Assembly (NCBI GenBank): GCA_051294375.1
Contig: CM119267.1
Coordinates: 13,277,081-13,341,080 of the forward strand
Source: Paraspadella gotoi
Taxonomy: Eukaryota; Chaetognatha
Length of the DNA stretch: 64,000 bases
Direction of reading: 5' to 3'
A model generated the notes under the pieces. The model had not been told where the DNA came from. It did not search any database and saw only the letters and a list, made by a program, of their open reading frames with translations. This document shows, piece by piece, positions 1 through 10,038 of this stretch. How positions within the stretch are numbered: the stretch's first letter is position 1; every line of letters begins with the position of its first letter. Both the position numbers and the translations under genes were made by a program.

Positions 1-140
1 TTTATTTTAAATTGCGTACATGTTTCGACTCTAAACATTTCGAGTCTTCAGCGCGAAAAACAGTTTTGAATTTGCAAAGAAAAAATTGATTTAAAGAAAA
101 GTGTGAGAGATACAGAGAGACAGAGAGAGAGGGCAAGATA
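1..140 (-). repeat. Fragment of hammerhead-like repeat family (family E)
   Basis: Read on the minus strand, about 60-12 carries CGCTGAA, then GACTC, a 10-nt loop, GAGTC, then GAAACATGTACG. The same framed hairpin recurs at 8108-8150, 8300-8345, 12195-12240 and 47640-47680 with different stem bases. A GA-rich tract (about 100-135) follows, as in the other copies. The copy is cut off by the window edge. Confidence 0.7.
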
Positions 141-184
141 AAAGCTTCGAACAAAGAATTGAGAAGATAATTAATTTTTTAATA

Positions 185-445
185 TTTATTTATAGATAAA
201 AAAAGGCTAAAAAATTTTTGAGAATTTTTGCTCATAAAAAGTTGTCTGCAGAAAGTATAATTCTTTTTTAAATGTGAGGTCAAAAAGAGAGAAACTGTAA
301 AAAAATCGTCATTATCATCTTTCGATGATTTTATTAGTTTTTTTATATTTTCATTTGGAAAAAGTAAGAATTTTTAAAAGCTGTAATTATATTTTTGTTT
401 AACTTTTAATCCATCAAAAAAATTTTAGATTTCAAAATTATTTTT
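185..445 (+). repeat. Interspersed repeat family D, copy 1
   Basis: Closely matches 60207-60525 in the same orientation. Shared blocks include CTCATAAAAAGTTGTCTGC, AGTATAATTCTTTTTTAAAT, ATCATCTTTCGATGATTTTA and AAGCTGTARTTATAT. It has no coding capacity. Family type is unknown. Confidence 0.75.
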
Positions 446-798
446 TCTTTATTTAGTAATATAATGATTTTAATTAGTCTCGTACTGTCATAAAAAAGCA
501 TTTTTGACAAAAAATATTTTAATACCATAATCTATGCTTATGATAGATTATTTTAACGTTGTATACATTAGCATTTAAATTGCATACGCTATGGCTACTC
601 TTAGGAAAATCTTTATAACATAGAAACTATCCTATCTAGAATTTTGCGAATTGGTGTACAACAAAAGTCAGGTATTTTTCTATTAGAATAAAAATATTTT
701 ATGTTCAATTGCTCTTCGTTTCGATTATATTAGAAGTATTACTCCAGTTGAATATAATATAAAAATATTGTTTTTTCTTTCATTTCGTTGCGTTATTT

Positions 799-909
799 GT
801 TTGAGGTGGAAAATGAATTTGGTTTACGTACGTACGAGTTTTATTAAGAAATATAAGTTTCGGTCATATTTCTCGTACGTAAACAAACAATTCATTTTCT
901 ACCTCAAAT
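799..909. repeat. Long hairpin (inverted repeat)
   Basis: Arms of about 38 bp (GTTTGAGGTGGAAAATGAAT ... ATTCATTTTCTACCTCAAAT), each ending in a GTTTACGTACG-type block, surround a spacer of about 34 bp. It is probably a small fold-back element. The 67-codon reading frame crossing it (768-971) is a by-product. Confidence 0.75.
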
Positions 910-1023
910 ATAAAAAGGGTAACTTTTACTTTGGCCGACCGCGGTTTTGGCGGCTTTCGAAAAACTACTAATATTTAAAAAAAATCTAATTAACCTAACC
1001 CTCAACCCTCCCCACTAAAGCGG

Positions 1024-1251
1024 GCCAAAATTCAACCGTTCATCAGTGGCCATTGGTGCCAGAGGCAAGTCATTCGCCTCCCAACCTAAAGGTCCAGGGT
1101 TCTAGCCCAGTGGCCGCCTAGCAGTTAAGAGAGACGGGGCACTTAACCCGCCTGTAACACGGTGTTACAGCCTGATCCGAAGCTCAGGGACTGCTTATAT
1201 TGAACGGTTCTGTCACTAACATATAACAATAATTACTGTCTCTTCAAAGGA
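1024..1251 (+). mobile_element. tRNA-derived SINE, copy 1
   Basis: About 75% similar to 61072-61282. It has a pol III A-box-like GTGGCCATTGGTGCC and, about 50 bp on, a B-box-like GGTTCTAGCCC. Between them an anticodon-arm-like stem, AGAGGC...GCCTCC, is compensated to GGAGGC...GCCTCC in the second copy. The tail contains AACACGGTGTTACAGCCTGA. A SINE derived from a tRNA is the simplest reading. Confidence 0.7.
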
Positions 1252-1261
1252 TTATTTGTTT

Positions 1262-1556
1262 TTAGCTAAATTGAATAGAAAGAAAGTAACAGGAGGAGAT
1301 AAATAATGGGGAAGAAAGAATAAGAGAGAGATTAGGATAAAAAAAAAGAAGAAAATAACAAAGGAAAAAAGCAGGGAAAAAGTGGAGAAGAGAATAAGAG
1401 AGGATAGGAAAAAAATATATTTTTTTTAAATTTAAATATTTCATACCAAAAAATGAAAAAAAAACGCATTTGAAAATTAACCGAATTTAACCGTTAAAAT
1501 AAATATATTAATGGTTAAGTTAAAATTATTTCTAACCGTTAACAGTTATCGGAACA
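1262..1556 (+). repeat. Interspersed repeat family F, copy 1
   Basis: A purine-rich stretch (GAAAAA/GAGAGAGG) leads into TTGAAAATTAACCGAA, ATAACCGTTAAAATAAATAT and GTTATCGGAACACTACT. The same order of blocks is at 8437-8858. The ACCGTTA motifs occur in both orientations, so the 3' part can fold back. Confidence 0.65.
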
Positions 1557-1868
1557 CTACTCTTAACCCTAAACCACCCTTAACCCTCACCCCATAAAAT
1601 TAAAAACAAATTTAAAATAATTATAATTATAAAATTTGTATTACTGCGCAAAAAATATATATATTATAGCGCAAATTGAGACGACGCTAAAGCCTTAAGT
1701 AAAGGAAAAACAAAATGAAATGGATTAACAAACCACCGGTACATAAGGTTGGTTGCGGTCGTCGAATAGTAAAGTTACCCATCAAGGCTTTAATAAAAGA
1801 CAGGACTAATTACAGCCTGTTATTTGCTAGTTTCAGAACTTCGAATTCTCGCTCCTACGCCACCGGGG

Positions 1869-2781
1869 CACAGTGATCCAAATGGACTAAATTTCCGGAT
1901 AAACCTTTTTTGGCAAAAACAACTTTTTCTCGTATGCTGATTATCATAGAAGCTCTCTGAGGTTGTTGGAAAAGTTTCAAATGTTTAAGATTGATTTGAA
2001 AAAATATGGAGAAAAAATTCATTAACTGACAAATTTGGTTCTTAAAAAAATTATTTATAGTAATTGAACGACTTTTGCTTTATAATTTTAATATTAAAAA
2101 GAAATTGACCTAACTTAATACTTTTTTTACATTTATGAAATTGGTACAACCAATATAAAAATTATCCATTCATTTAATAAATAAGCTATCTTGCCCCTGA
2201 CTTTGGACAAGCTTTGGTGGTTTAAGGCCTTATATTATAAGTAATAAGTATATGTTTGCTAAATATAAAATCTTTAATTTAATCTTTTTAAAAGTGCGCT
2301 AAGCAAATTAAAATCTTTTTTATTATTTTTTGAATGAAAACCATTTTTAGATTTCTCAAAAGGGCGGACGAATGCGGATGAAATTTAATTAATAACTGAT
2401 GAGTGATAAGATGTATCATTAAGAACTAAATCTGGTTGATTGAAATCGGCTGAAATTCTATTAGTTTTTACTATGTTTTTTATATCATACATAGTGACAT
2501 ATTATCAAATTTTTTTTTATTTATTAACTAGACAAAGTGCTGATACCATAGCAAAGTCAAATAATTTTTCTCTTCCACCCATGTAGGTAAAAAAAACCTC
2601 TCAAAGACTCAACCGAAATAGAGATTTGCTTATAACTTGAGAAAGAATAATTTTTGGAAACTTATCTTACCTAAGACTTTATAGCATTACTATGGAAAGA
2701 CTGAATAAATATTTATGCCCGTATGTTCAAGTGGCTTTTATTCGGTTTTATTTTATTTTTTTTTTTTTTTTGATCACTGTG
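1869..2781. mobile_element. Putative TIR DNA element with 5-bp target duplication
   Basis: The ends are CACAGTGATC and its exact complement GATCACTGTG. Both are flanked by CGGGG (1864-1868 and 2782-2786), a likely 5-bp target-site duplication. The 913-bp body has no transposase frame and contains a family B repeat fragment at 2133-2230. CACAG ends recall CACTA/EnSpm-type transposons, but 5 bp is long for that group, so the superfamily is open. Confidence 0.6.
2133..2230 (-). repeat. Interspersed repeat family B fragment
   Basis: ATGAAATTGGTACAACCAAT through CCATTCATTTAATAAATAAG to TTGGTGGTTTAAGGCCT is the reverse complement of the 3' half of the copies at 10934-11145 and 14565-14770. Confidence 0.75.
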
Positions 2782-3086
2782 CGGGGCTGCACTGATGGAC
2801 TCAGGCGAGTGGCGATGCCACAACCAAAAGTTAAACAGAATTTATCTAAAAGTTGTTTCAGAGGGAGGGTTGGGGCAAACGTCTCAGAGCGATAGAGGAG
2901 AGCTTTCAGGAATAAGGCAAATTTACCCATTTAGTAATAGTTAATAAATTGTAAAAACCTGTCAAAACGAATTTTTAAACCGAATAGTTTTTCTTCAGCA
3001 ATTCGTAAATTTCGCTAATATTTATTTTCACTTTCGGTGCTAGTTTAACTAGAAATTTTGAGAGAGAAAAAAAACGAGAGTGGAAG

Positions 3087-3548
3087 ATGCCTGTCGTTTT
3101 GGCCGAAGATTTTTCGCTACAGGATATATGGAGATTGGGGAAAGCTATCCGACAGTAGCTGCAGCCACCGCAGCTTTAACCGACCCGATAGTGTTACAAA
3201 ATATAAAATCAACTTTCATTGCTTCGAAGAATGAAAGTAAACTCAATATAGACGCTCAGCGTGACTAAAGTTTCGGAAACCGCAAAGACGAATGAAAGGA
3301 TTTTCTCGAGAACCGACATCAACGATGGATTCATTCGGGAATTGAGTACCTCTCCTCGACGGGCGAAAGTCGTAAAGCGTCTCAAAAGTGAGCTGTCCAT
3401 TCGAAATTCGCAACTACAGGTCAGGAGGTCGGTAAACGGGCAAAGAGAGACGTTATCTCCTTGCAAAGAGGTTCGCCACGCTCGCTTTCATGAGCCCGCG
3501 AGGCAATGGGGAACAATGGAACCGGTACGCGAACTAATGCGAATGTAA
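3087..3548 (+). CDS. Small two-exon gene, unknown function (possibly partial)
   Basis: Exon 1 (3087-3154) starts at an ATG and reads MPVVLAEDFSLQDIWRLGKA, ending in phase 2 at a GTAGCT donor. Exon 2 (3260-3544/3548) starts after CTCAG, restores phase and contains RTDINDGFIRELST and RAKVVKRLKSELS. The intron would be 105 bp. If exon 2 ends at its own TAA (3546-3548) the product is 118 aa, basic and probably helical. A strong GTAAGT donor (3545-3550) overlaps that stop, so the gene may instead continue. The same frame is also open for 36 codons after the TAA, to about 3656. I recognise no domain. Composition is richer in G+C than the flanks, as in other exons here. Confidence 0.5.
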
Positions 3549-3708
3549 GTGGTTTTGAGCGAGGCGGGAGCCCGCCACGTCGTTACCGTGTTTAAAGGAG
3601 CCGGTGTGGACTTGATTGACAATTTTCTAGGCGCGCCTCTTTTTGAGAGAGACTAATTGGCTGCAAATGAGTATGTTGTAGAAGAGTCGCTCAAAATATA
3701 CTAAGTAT

Positions 3709-5029
3709 GACACTGTTTTTTTTAACCATGCAGTCGAAAATTTTCATAAATCCCTGTTCAGTTTCTAGTATAATTTTAGAAGTGCTTAAAACGATTAAAA
3801 GTGTCGTCTCTTGTTCTAGGTGATGAGCTTCAGATAGANNNNNNNNNNNNNNNNNNNNNNNNNGGTTGATTAGCCACTGACCTTACACTGTAAAAAAATT
3901 TTTAAAAAGGTTTATAGCCATAGTGGGTGTCTCCAAAAACGGAAATAACACTTAAAAACTGATCAAATACGCAATATTAATATATATGTCATAAAAAACT
4001 ATCATAGCTCTAAATAGACAAAATAAATATCAGTTTCAAAAGATTTGTTTCTTAGTAACTGTTAAAATTCAGAATTAATATTATTTCTTTATTCGTTGTT
4101 GAAGAGACATCACAGGCACAGGAGATAATGATTTAGTATTAAGCATTTAAACTGTTTTTTTTTATTCTGACAAAGAATAAAAAAATATTTAGTATTAATC
4201 ATTCGTGGTAGGATTTCTAAGTATAATTTTATTACTTTTTTGCAAATATTTGATCATTTTTAAAAAGGAAAGAAAAGAAAAGAAAATTATAAATCTGAAT
4301 AACTTTTTGATGCATTGATATTGTTTCTCTTCTCCTTCACCTAAAAAAAAACTTAAAAATAGGGTATTCCCTCTAAAGATTTACATAAAACTGTATGAAA
4401 AAGGGTCTAACTTCCGGCTATAGTTTTTGAACAAAAAAAGGTATGCCGGCAAAAAAATTACTGATGAAAAAGAATTAAATAAGTAAAAGGTACTAAAAAT
4501 TAAAACCAGGAATTGTTAAAATTAGCATTAATTAATAATCATTAATTGAATGAAATAGAAATGAAATTTCGAATATTTACAGTTAAAGTTAAAAATCCTT
4601 TTGCTATTAAAAAACGAATCTTTTTAAGATGTGATAATTAATAAATATGATAGGATTTTTTTATGATATTGATGATAATCCTTGGTGATAAACTGTCATA
4701 TAACAATAAAAAACCATTAGCAGTTATAGTAGATAAAAAATATATTTAATTGATTATCGAGCACTATTTCCGGTTTGTGACACGCCCACTATGGATGAAA
4801 ACCTTTTTTTGAACATTTTTTGTCTAAGTACTACTTATTAAATAATTATACTAATTGCAGGATAAGTAAATAGTCTTAATAAAGCAACTGCCTAACTTTT
4901 CATTTGTGGTAAAAAGAAAAATTCCATGTTGTAGTCCACACCAACTTCCGGTCATTTGTGCGTGGGTTTAATGCAAAATTGAACAGGATTGTAAAAATTT
5001 TCGACTGCATGGTTAAAAAAAACAGTGTC
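3709..5029. mobile_element. Non-autonomous DNA transposon (MITE) with 8-bp duplication, hAT-like
   Basis: Terminal inverted repeats begin GACACTGTTTTTTTTAACC and continue for about 60 bp (ATGCAGTCGAAAATTTT...CCTGTTCA). A second inverted block pairs 3890-3950 with 4760-4810. The flanks carry an exact 8-bp direct repeat CTAAGTAT (3701-3708 and 5030-5037), typical of hAT transposition. No transposase frame is visible. The N gap lies inside, so the true length is uncertain. Confidence 0.85.
3839..3863. other. Assembly gap (25 N)
   Basis: Run of undetermined bases inside the left part of the MITE. Confidence 0.99.
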
Positions 5030-5202
5030 CTAAGTATATATAATAAAATAATCGAATCATGGAAGGATTGAGACTTCTAAAAAAAGCGAGTTTCATTTGT
5101 TACATTTTCGGAAAACATAACGCATGAACCGAATACCTTTTGTCTTTATTTAGAAATTATTCCGCTTGTTCAAAAGCGAGGAAACGGAGGACAAACAAAA
5201 GA

Positions 5203-5887
5203 AAGAATAATTTTTCTTTCGCTGACTGTGGTTATGGGATGGTTTAGGGTAAAGAGTAGTTTATGGTTAAGGGTGATTAATGCTAAAGGGGTTTAAGGTT
5301 AAGATAAATACAAAAAATCTTTTTTAGGCATTCCTGGAGATCAATGCCCTCTGGAGGCCTATGGGAAAACGAAGAGCAAGGTTTTTCTTAAAGAATTAAC
5401 GGGAAAAAGAAGAAGAACGAAATGGAACGGAAGAGGATAACGTTTAATAACGTAAAATAAAGGAATTCAGATATCATTTTTTTTTAAATATTTTTTATTA
5501 TTGTTATTTAAAATTGGTACAACCAATATTTAATTGGGTACAAATTAAGGTTATAATAAATTATGGTTAATAATAAATTAAGAATAAGTGTAAGTTAACT
5601 ATAAAAATAAATTAAGGTTAAAAATAATTTAGGGGTAAGTTAGGGTTAGGGGTAAGTTAGGGTTAGGGGTAAGTTAGGATTAGGGGTAAGTTAAGGGTAA
5701 ATTAAATTTAAAATTAAGTTTCGGCTTAAGTATAGAATAATTTAACATTTCAAAAAATAATATTTAAATATTATTGCGACGATAAAAATTATTTAAAAAA
5801 AAATTATTACTTAATTATTTTAACCCTAACCACCTCTAACCCTAAACCACCCTCCTAACCCCTGTCGGCGAAAGTAAAATTATTCCA
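5203..5887. mobile_element. Fold-back/TIR element with telomere-like tandem core
   Basis: The left end (GAATAATTTTTCTTTCGCTGAC, then GGTTATGGGATGGTTTAGGG) is the imperfect inverse of the right end (CCCTAAACCACCCTCCTAACC, then GTCGGCGAAAGTAAAATTATTC). No clear target duplication and no coding frame were seen. Related CCCTAAACCACCC pieces occur near 1565. Confidence 0.65.
5630..5700 (+). repeat. Tandem repeat, TTAGGG-like unit
   Basis: About four copies of a 17-bp unit, GGGGTAAGTTAGGGTTA, each containing TTAGGG. It lies inside the fold-back element. Confidence 0.8.
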
Positions 5888-5992
5888 TTATTATTAATTT
5901 AATAGTAAAGTTTATTTATTAGAAAACAAGACAAAAATAAAAACAGAATAAAAACGTCTCTTAAAGACGCGAGTTTTTTAAAATTTTTTTAA

Positions 5993-6405
5993 TCAATTAA
6001 AATCATAGGTAAATAGTGAAGTGCTATCGTTGATCACTCCCATGAGATGTTCAACCATGGGTCGGCATCTATCATCAGTAACCATAGCTTCCCTGAGATG
6101 TTCCAGAGAAATATAGGTATCGCTCTCTCTGTGAAATAGCTCTTCGTCCGTAAAATCGATAACGTCGTCGGGTCCGCGGGCGAGTGCGTCCAAGATGCCC
6201 ACAAAATCACGCTGGATGCTCTCGGTCAGCCTCGCTTCATGGAGGCTCTCGGCGATACCGGCTTCAAGGGCGCTCGTGTCGATGGCCACAGCAGTCGGTT
6301 CGTCTACGGACGATTCGGACGACTGGCGTCGACTGGAAGGCGCCGATCGCGGGTTGCCCTGAAGACGACGTGGAGCAACCGGTGGACGGCGACATTCACA
6401 AGGGC
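5993..6405 (-). CDS. RING gene, exon 2 (3' terminal)
   Basis: Acceptor TTCCAG at 6406-6411; stop TGA at 5993-5995. It encodes the Ser/Arg linker and acidic C-terminal tail. Confidence 0.7.
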
Positions 6406-9400
6406 CTGGAATAAAACAAGAAATGGGTTAAGGGCCGTATTTATTTGGTCTTTTTAGTCGGATCTACTTATCAGCAGATTTCCGACTCTATAATTCACTT
6501 AGTCGGTCCGTCGGTCCCACCCCTAAATCTTGTCGGTAAATCTGTCAATTGTCAATCTACCAATTTACAGCTTTTATAAATATAAGCTTTAAAAAGGATA
6601 TTGACTGCGTTATGTGGCTTGGTACTTATTTTTCATTTTTCTTAACTTTTAACAATTTTTTATGAAAATACTTCTTTTAGAATCACTCAATATTTATATA
6701 AACAGATTTCTATTTATTTTTATGGATGAAAACGGGTTTAAATTCTTTGTTTTAACTATATTTCACTTAAAAAAGTAAATTTATCCAGCTTTCTTTGATA
6801 TCAAATTTTGCTATTTTTTTACAATTTTTTTGCATCAAATTGCTTTTTAAAATCGAGAGAACGGGAAAATTGAGCGAACGAATTTTCATTTTTTTTATCT
6901 TGGGGCATAGTATTATATCAAATACAAAAAATTAAGGGGACACAAGAGGTCATATATCATATCTTGTATTTATGCTCCGCGCTACTGATTAATTATTTGA
7001 TTGATTAATACATCTTCCATTTACATAGAAAAAGAAGCTTAATCAATTAGTGAAACAGGTTTTTTGTTTTTTCTATTTAAACTCATTTCCACTCAGGCGA
7101 TTCAATCGAAACTTGATTTCCAGCTTAATCACACTATCATATAGAGTTTCGTTATTCATTAAATTTTTCAGAAAATTCGCTTAACCGTTAAAATTAACAT
7201 TTTTTTAATTTTATAATTTAACTTTAAATTTAAAATACTAATATTTAAAACAAACTAAAGTATTTAATGAACCTTCTTTATCTTCTATTTCAGATAGATG
7301 AGGTACACATTATAGTTAGTAAAAGAAAAATTGTTTTGAGCAAACTATCTTGAAATTATCCATGATAATTGAGCTTATCAGCTAATCAAATAATACATCA
7401 TGATAAATCTTGCATACAAGTTTTTTTCTTTTGCCTTAAGCATAATACAAATATAAAAAAAGTCAAAGAAAGAAAAAGCACAATGTTATTCTAAATTTAT
7501 ATGAAGTTTTCTCGTTCTCTCTTTCTCTTTCTCTCTTTCGCTTTCTCTTTTTCTTTCTCTATTTCTCTTCCTCATTATTTTTCTAGTTGTTAGTCTTTCA
7601 TAAACCATGACCATAATTATAAATATAAAATATGAATATTAGGGTATTGATTGAATGGTTTATTGATTGAGCTATTGATCCAAAGATTTATTTATTAATA
7701 AATTTTTTTTCCGTTTTATTAAAAAGTATATCATCATTGAAGGATATTTTTAGTTAGCCTTAATGTCTTTTTAAAAATTCCTTCCTTCTATTATTAATTC
7801 TTTAATTTTTTATAATAATTTTTATATTAATTTTTTTCATTCATTCGGTTTTATTTCATTTGTTTCTTTGTTCGTTCTAAAGAGGGAAAGAAAAAGAGAA
7901 AACGAAGAATTATTTATTTTTTTAATAAAATATAATAAAAAGTTTTTATGTAAGAATTTAATTTGTAAGAATATGTATGTATTTGCATATAGATTATATT
8001 TCAAAATATTCTTTGATGTAAATGCATTGAGTTATGTAATCCTTTCTTTCGTTGTGATTAGAGATTAGAGACAGAGTTTGAAATAATTGGCAACAACATT
8101 TTTTTTCCAAGATGAAAACGTACATGTTTCGACTTTACAAGCCTTCTTCAGCGTCAATTTAGTTTTTGAAATTATTAGACAGATTTTGTGTAGAAGATGG
8201 GGAGATAGAGAGAGAGAAACAGAGAAACTTTGCCCTCTCTCTCTCTCTTTCTCTCTCTCTCCCCTTCTACACAAAATCTGTCTAATATTTTCACAAACTA
8301 AATTGACGCTGAACAAGGCTTGTAAAAATGCCGAAACATGTACGTTTTTATCTTGAAAATAAATCGTTATTGCCAATTTATTTCAAACTTTGTCTCTAAG
8401 ATGTTGAAAGGAAAAACAATAAAAAATTGGGAGAAAGTTAAAAAAATACTGGAAGGGCAGAAAAAAAGTAGAGAAAAGAAAGGGGGCGAAAGAGGGGGAA
8501 AAGAGAGAAAGAAAAAGAAAGGGAACATAAGGGTATAAAATTAGGGGTGAAGAAAGGAATAAGAAAGATTAGGATAGAAAAAAGATTGGGGTTGATAAGA
8601 AAAAAGGAAAAAAACATTGAAAAAATGGATAAGAGAGAAGGGGGGGAAATATGGTGAGAGAGGGAGAGGAAAATAAGAGAGGACGGGAAAAAAATACTTC
8701 TCTTTTAAAAAATCAAAGATTTCCTAACAAATATTAACAAAAATCGTATTTGAAAATTAACCGAATATAACCGTTAAAATAAATATATTAACGGTTAAAT
8801 AATATTATAATTAACCGTCAATAACCGTTAACTTTTAACGGTTATCGGAACACTACTATCAAACTATATAAGAAAAAAAGCGTGTCGCCGATGCAGACGA
8901 CGACGACAACGATCGCGAAAGCGATCCAAAATCTCGCCAAAACGGGCGAGTTAAAAATGATGCAAATTTTAAAAGTATGCAAGTTGAAAAAATAATAATT
9001 GTTAAAAAAATTATTTGTACTTTATTTGTAATTAGTTTTACTATAGTATTTATTTATCTATTTATTTATTTATTTTATTTATTTATCTGATTACCGCTTA
9101 ATTATTGTAGGCAGATCCAACATTGTTTGCTCAAGCTTGTTTTTAATAGCATTTGTCATTGGATGTCCGATTCTAACGAAATAGTTTCAAATGATTTTCA
9201 AACGATTAGCGGATAAAATTTCTTCATCTCCTTTAATGAAAATAATCGAATAATAGTTTATATTAACTCCATGAAGGGTAAAATGTCCATTTCTCACCAC
9301 GTCGCACACTGCAGCGGCATCGGACAGAACGATCCACGTTCGCCGAAGCGGTCGCACTCCTCCTGGAAGCCGCCTGTGCCCTCTGCCGTTCCTGATCCGC

Positions 9401-9700
9401 GAATGCGTTGCGCGTTGCCACGAAACGAGAGGTTGAAGGACCCGTCGCGGCAGCGCGGCAGCGAGCGGCGACGGCTTGTTCCGAGTTGACGTTCGGCGCG
9501 GAAGTAGCTCGGCGCAAATGATTGGACATTGGCAGCAACGCATTCCTGCCACCCCTGACAGAAGCACGGCACACGGGGCAATGAGACCGTCGGTCAAGCC
9601 AACCGGTGATGCAAGAACGACAGAAAATATGGAGGCAAGGAGTTTTGACGGGTCGAGAGGGCTGGTCCAAGCAGATAGAACATATGTCGTTGAGGGACAT
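5993..9700 (-). CDS. RING-HC finger protein (probable E3 ubiquitin ligase), two exons
   Basis: Exon 1 is 9700-9298 and exon 2 is 6405-5993, together 816 nt or 271 aa. The start ATG follows CAAAA and begins MSLNDICSICLD. The N-terminus (residues 7-50) is a complete C3HC4 RING: CSIC, then C-L-H, C-RS-C and C-PV-C, with the W of GW five residues before the last pair. Exon 1 ends in phase 1 at GTGAGA. Exon 2 follows TTTTATTCCAG and restores phase. The second half has a Ser/Arg-rich linker, then an acidic, probably helical tail (DFTDEELFHRESDTYISLEH) ending ...FTYDFN. RING-HC proteins normally recruit E2 enzymes; the substrate is unknown. A TTTATT (AATAAA on this strand) lies near 5911. The tail is unfamiliar to me. 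The exon junction is inferred. Confidence 0.75.
6446..6545 (-). repeat. Family A repeat, terminal fragment
   Basis: TTAGTCGGATCTACTTATCA, GCAGA, CCGACTCTATAATTCACTTA and GTCGGTCCGTCGGTCC match the palindromic end of the family A copies at 22846 and 24060. It lies in the RING gene intron. Confidence 0.8.
6960..7155 (+). repeat. Family A repeat, internal fragment
   Basis: GATTAATACATCTTCCATTT, AATCAATTAGTGAAACAGG and CTCATTTCCACTCAGGCGAT match the middle of the copies at 10039 and 21735. It lies in the RING gene intron. Confidence 0.8.
8067..8398. repeat. Palindromic family E element carrying two hammerhead-like hairpins
   Basis: A near-complete inverted repeat: AGAGACAGAGTTTGAAAT at the left and its inverse at the right, with GA/CT-rich sequence in the centre. 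Each arm carries the CTGAA-stem-CGAAACATG hairpin (8108-8150 on minus, 8300-8345 on plus). Both arms also share GACAGATTTTGTGTAGAAG. Overlapping reading frames on both strands are artefacts of the palindrome. Confidence 0.8.
8437..8858 (+). repeat. Interspersed repeat family F, copy 2
   Basis: A purine-rich block, then TTGAAAATTAACCGAATATA, ATATTAACGGTTAA and GTTATCGGAACACTACT, as at 1262-1556. It directly follows the family E palindrome. Confidence 0.65.
9093..9145 (-). repeat. Family A repeat, AACAAG-end fragment
   Basis: GCAGATCCAACATTGTTTGC then TCAAGCTTGTT is the reverse complement of the family A end that starts AACAAGTTTGAGCAAACAAT. Confidence 0.8.
9298..9700 (-). CDS. RING gene, exon 1 (RING domain)
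   Basis: ATG at 9700; donor GTGAGA immediately after 9298, phase 1. It carries all eight zinc ligands. Confidence 0.8.
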
Positions 9701-10038
9701 TTTTGATGGCTTTGATGTAATAATGTCACTTCAAATTTAAAGAAATTATATAGTCCTGTGCAAAAAAATCGCGCCACTTTATTTCAGCCTTTAAAATTCA
9801 CCCGATTTAATCAAGCTATAAACTTGAATTTTTGAAAATATTTTTAAAATTATTTAAAGTTTATTAAAAGATATTAAATTTGGTATATATTTTATTAAAA
9901 TTGGGCAATCCGTTTAGGATCAATATATTTTTAAAATGAAGTACTCTACCGCAAATCTAAATTTACAAAAATCGAATAGATTAGAAGACTAATCTTTTTT
10001 TCCCGATATTTTGTAATATTTGATGTTTATTAAAATTA

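Noticed and set aside
1047-1110. Functional tRNA gene
   Set aside because: The B box departs from consensus, acceptor-stem pairing is not evident and a second diverged copy with the same flanks exists, so a SINE fits better.
8065-8376. Frames on both strands of about 90-103 codons
   Set aside because: They mirror each other because the sequence is a palindrome.
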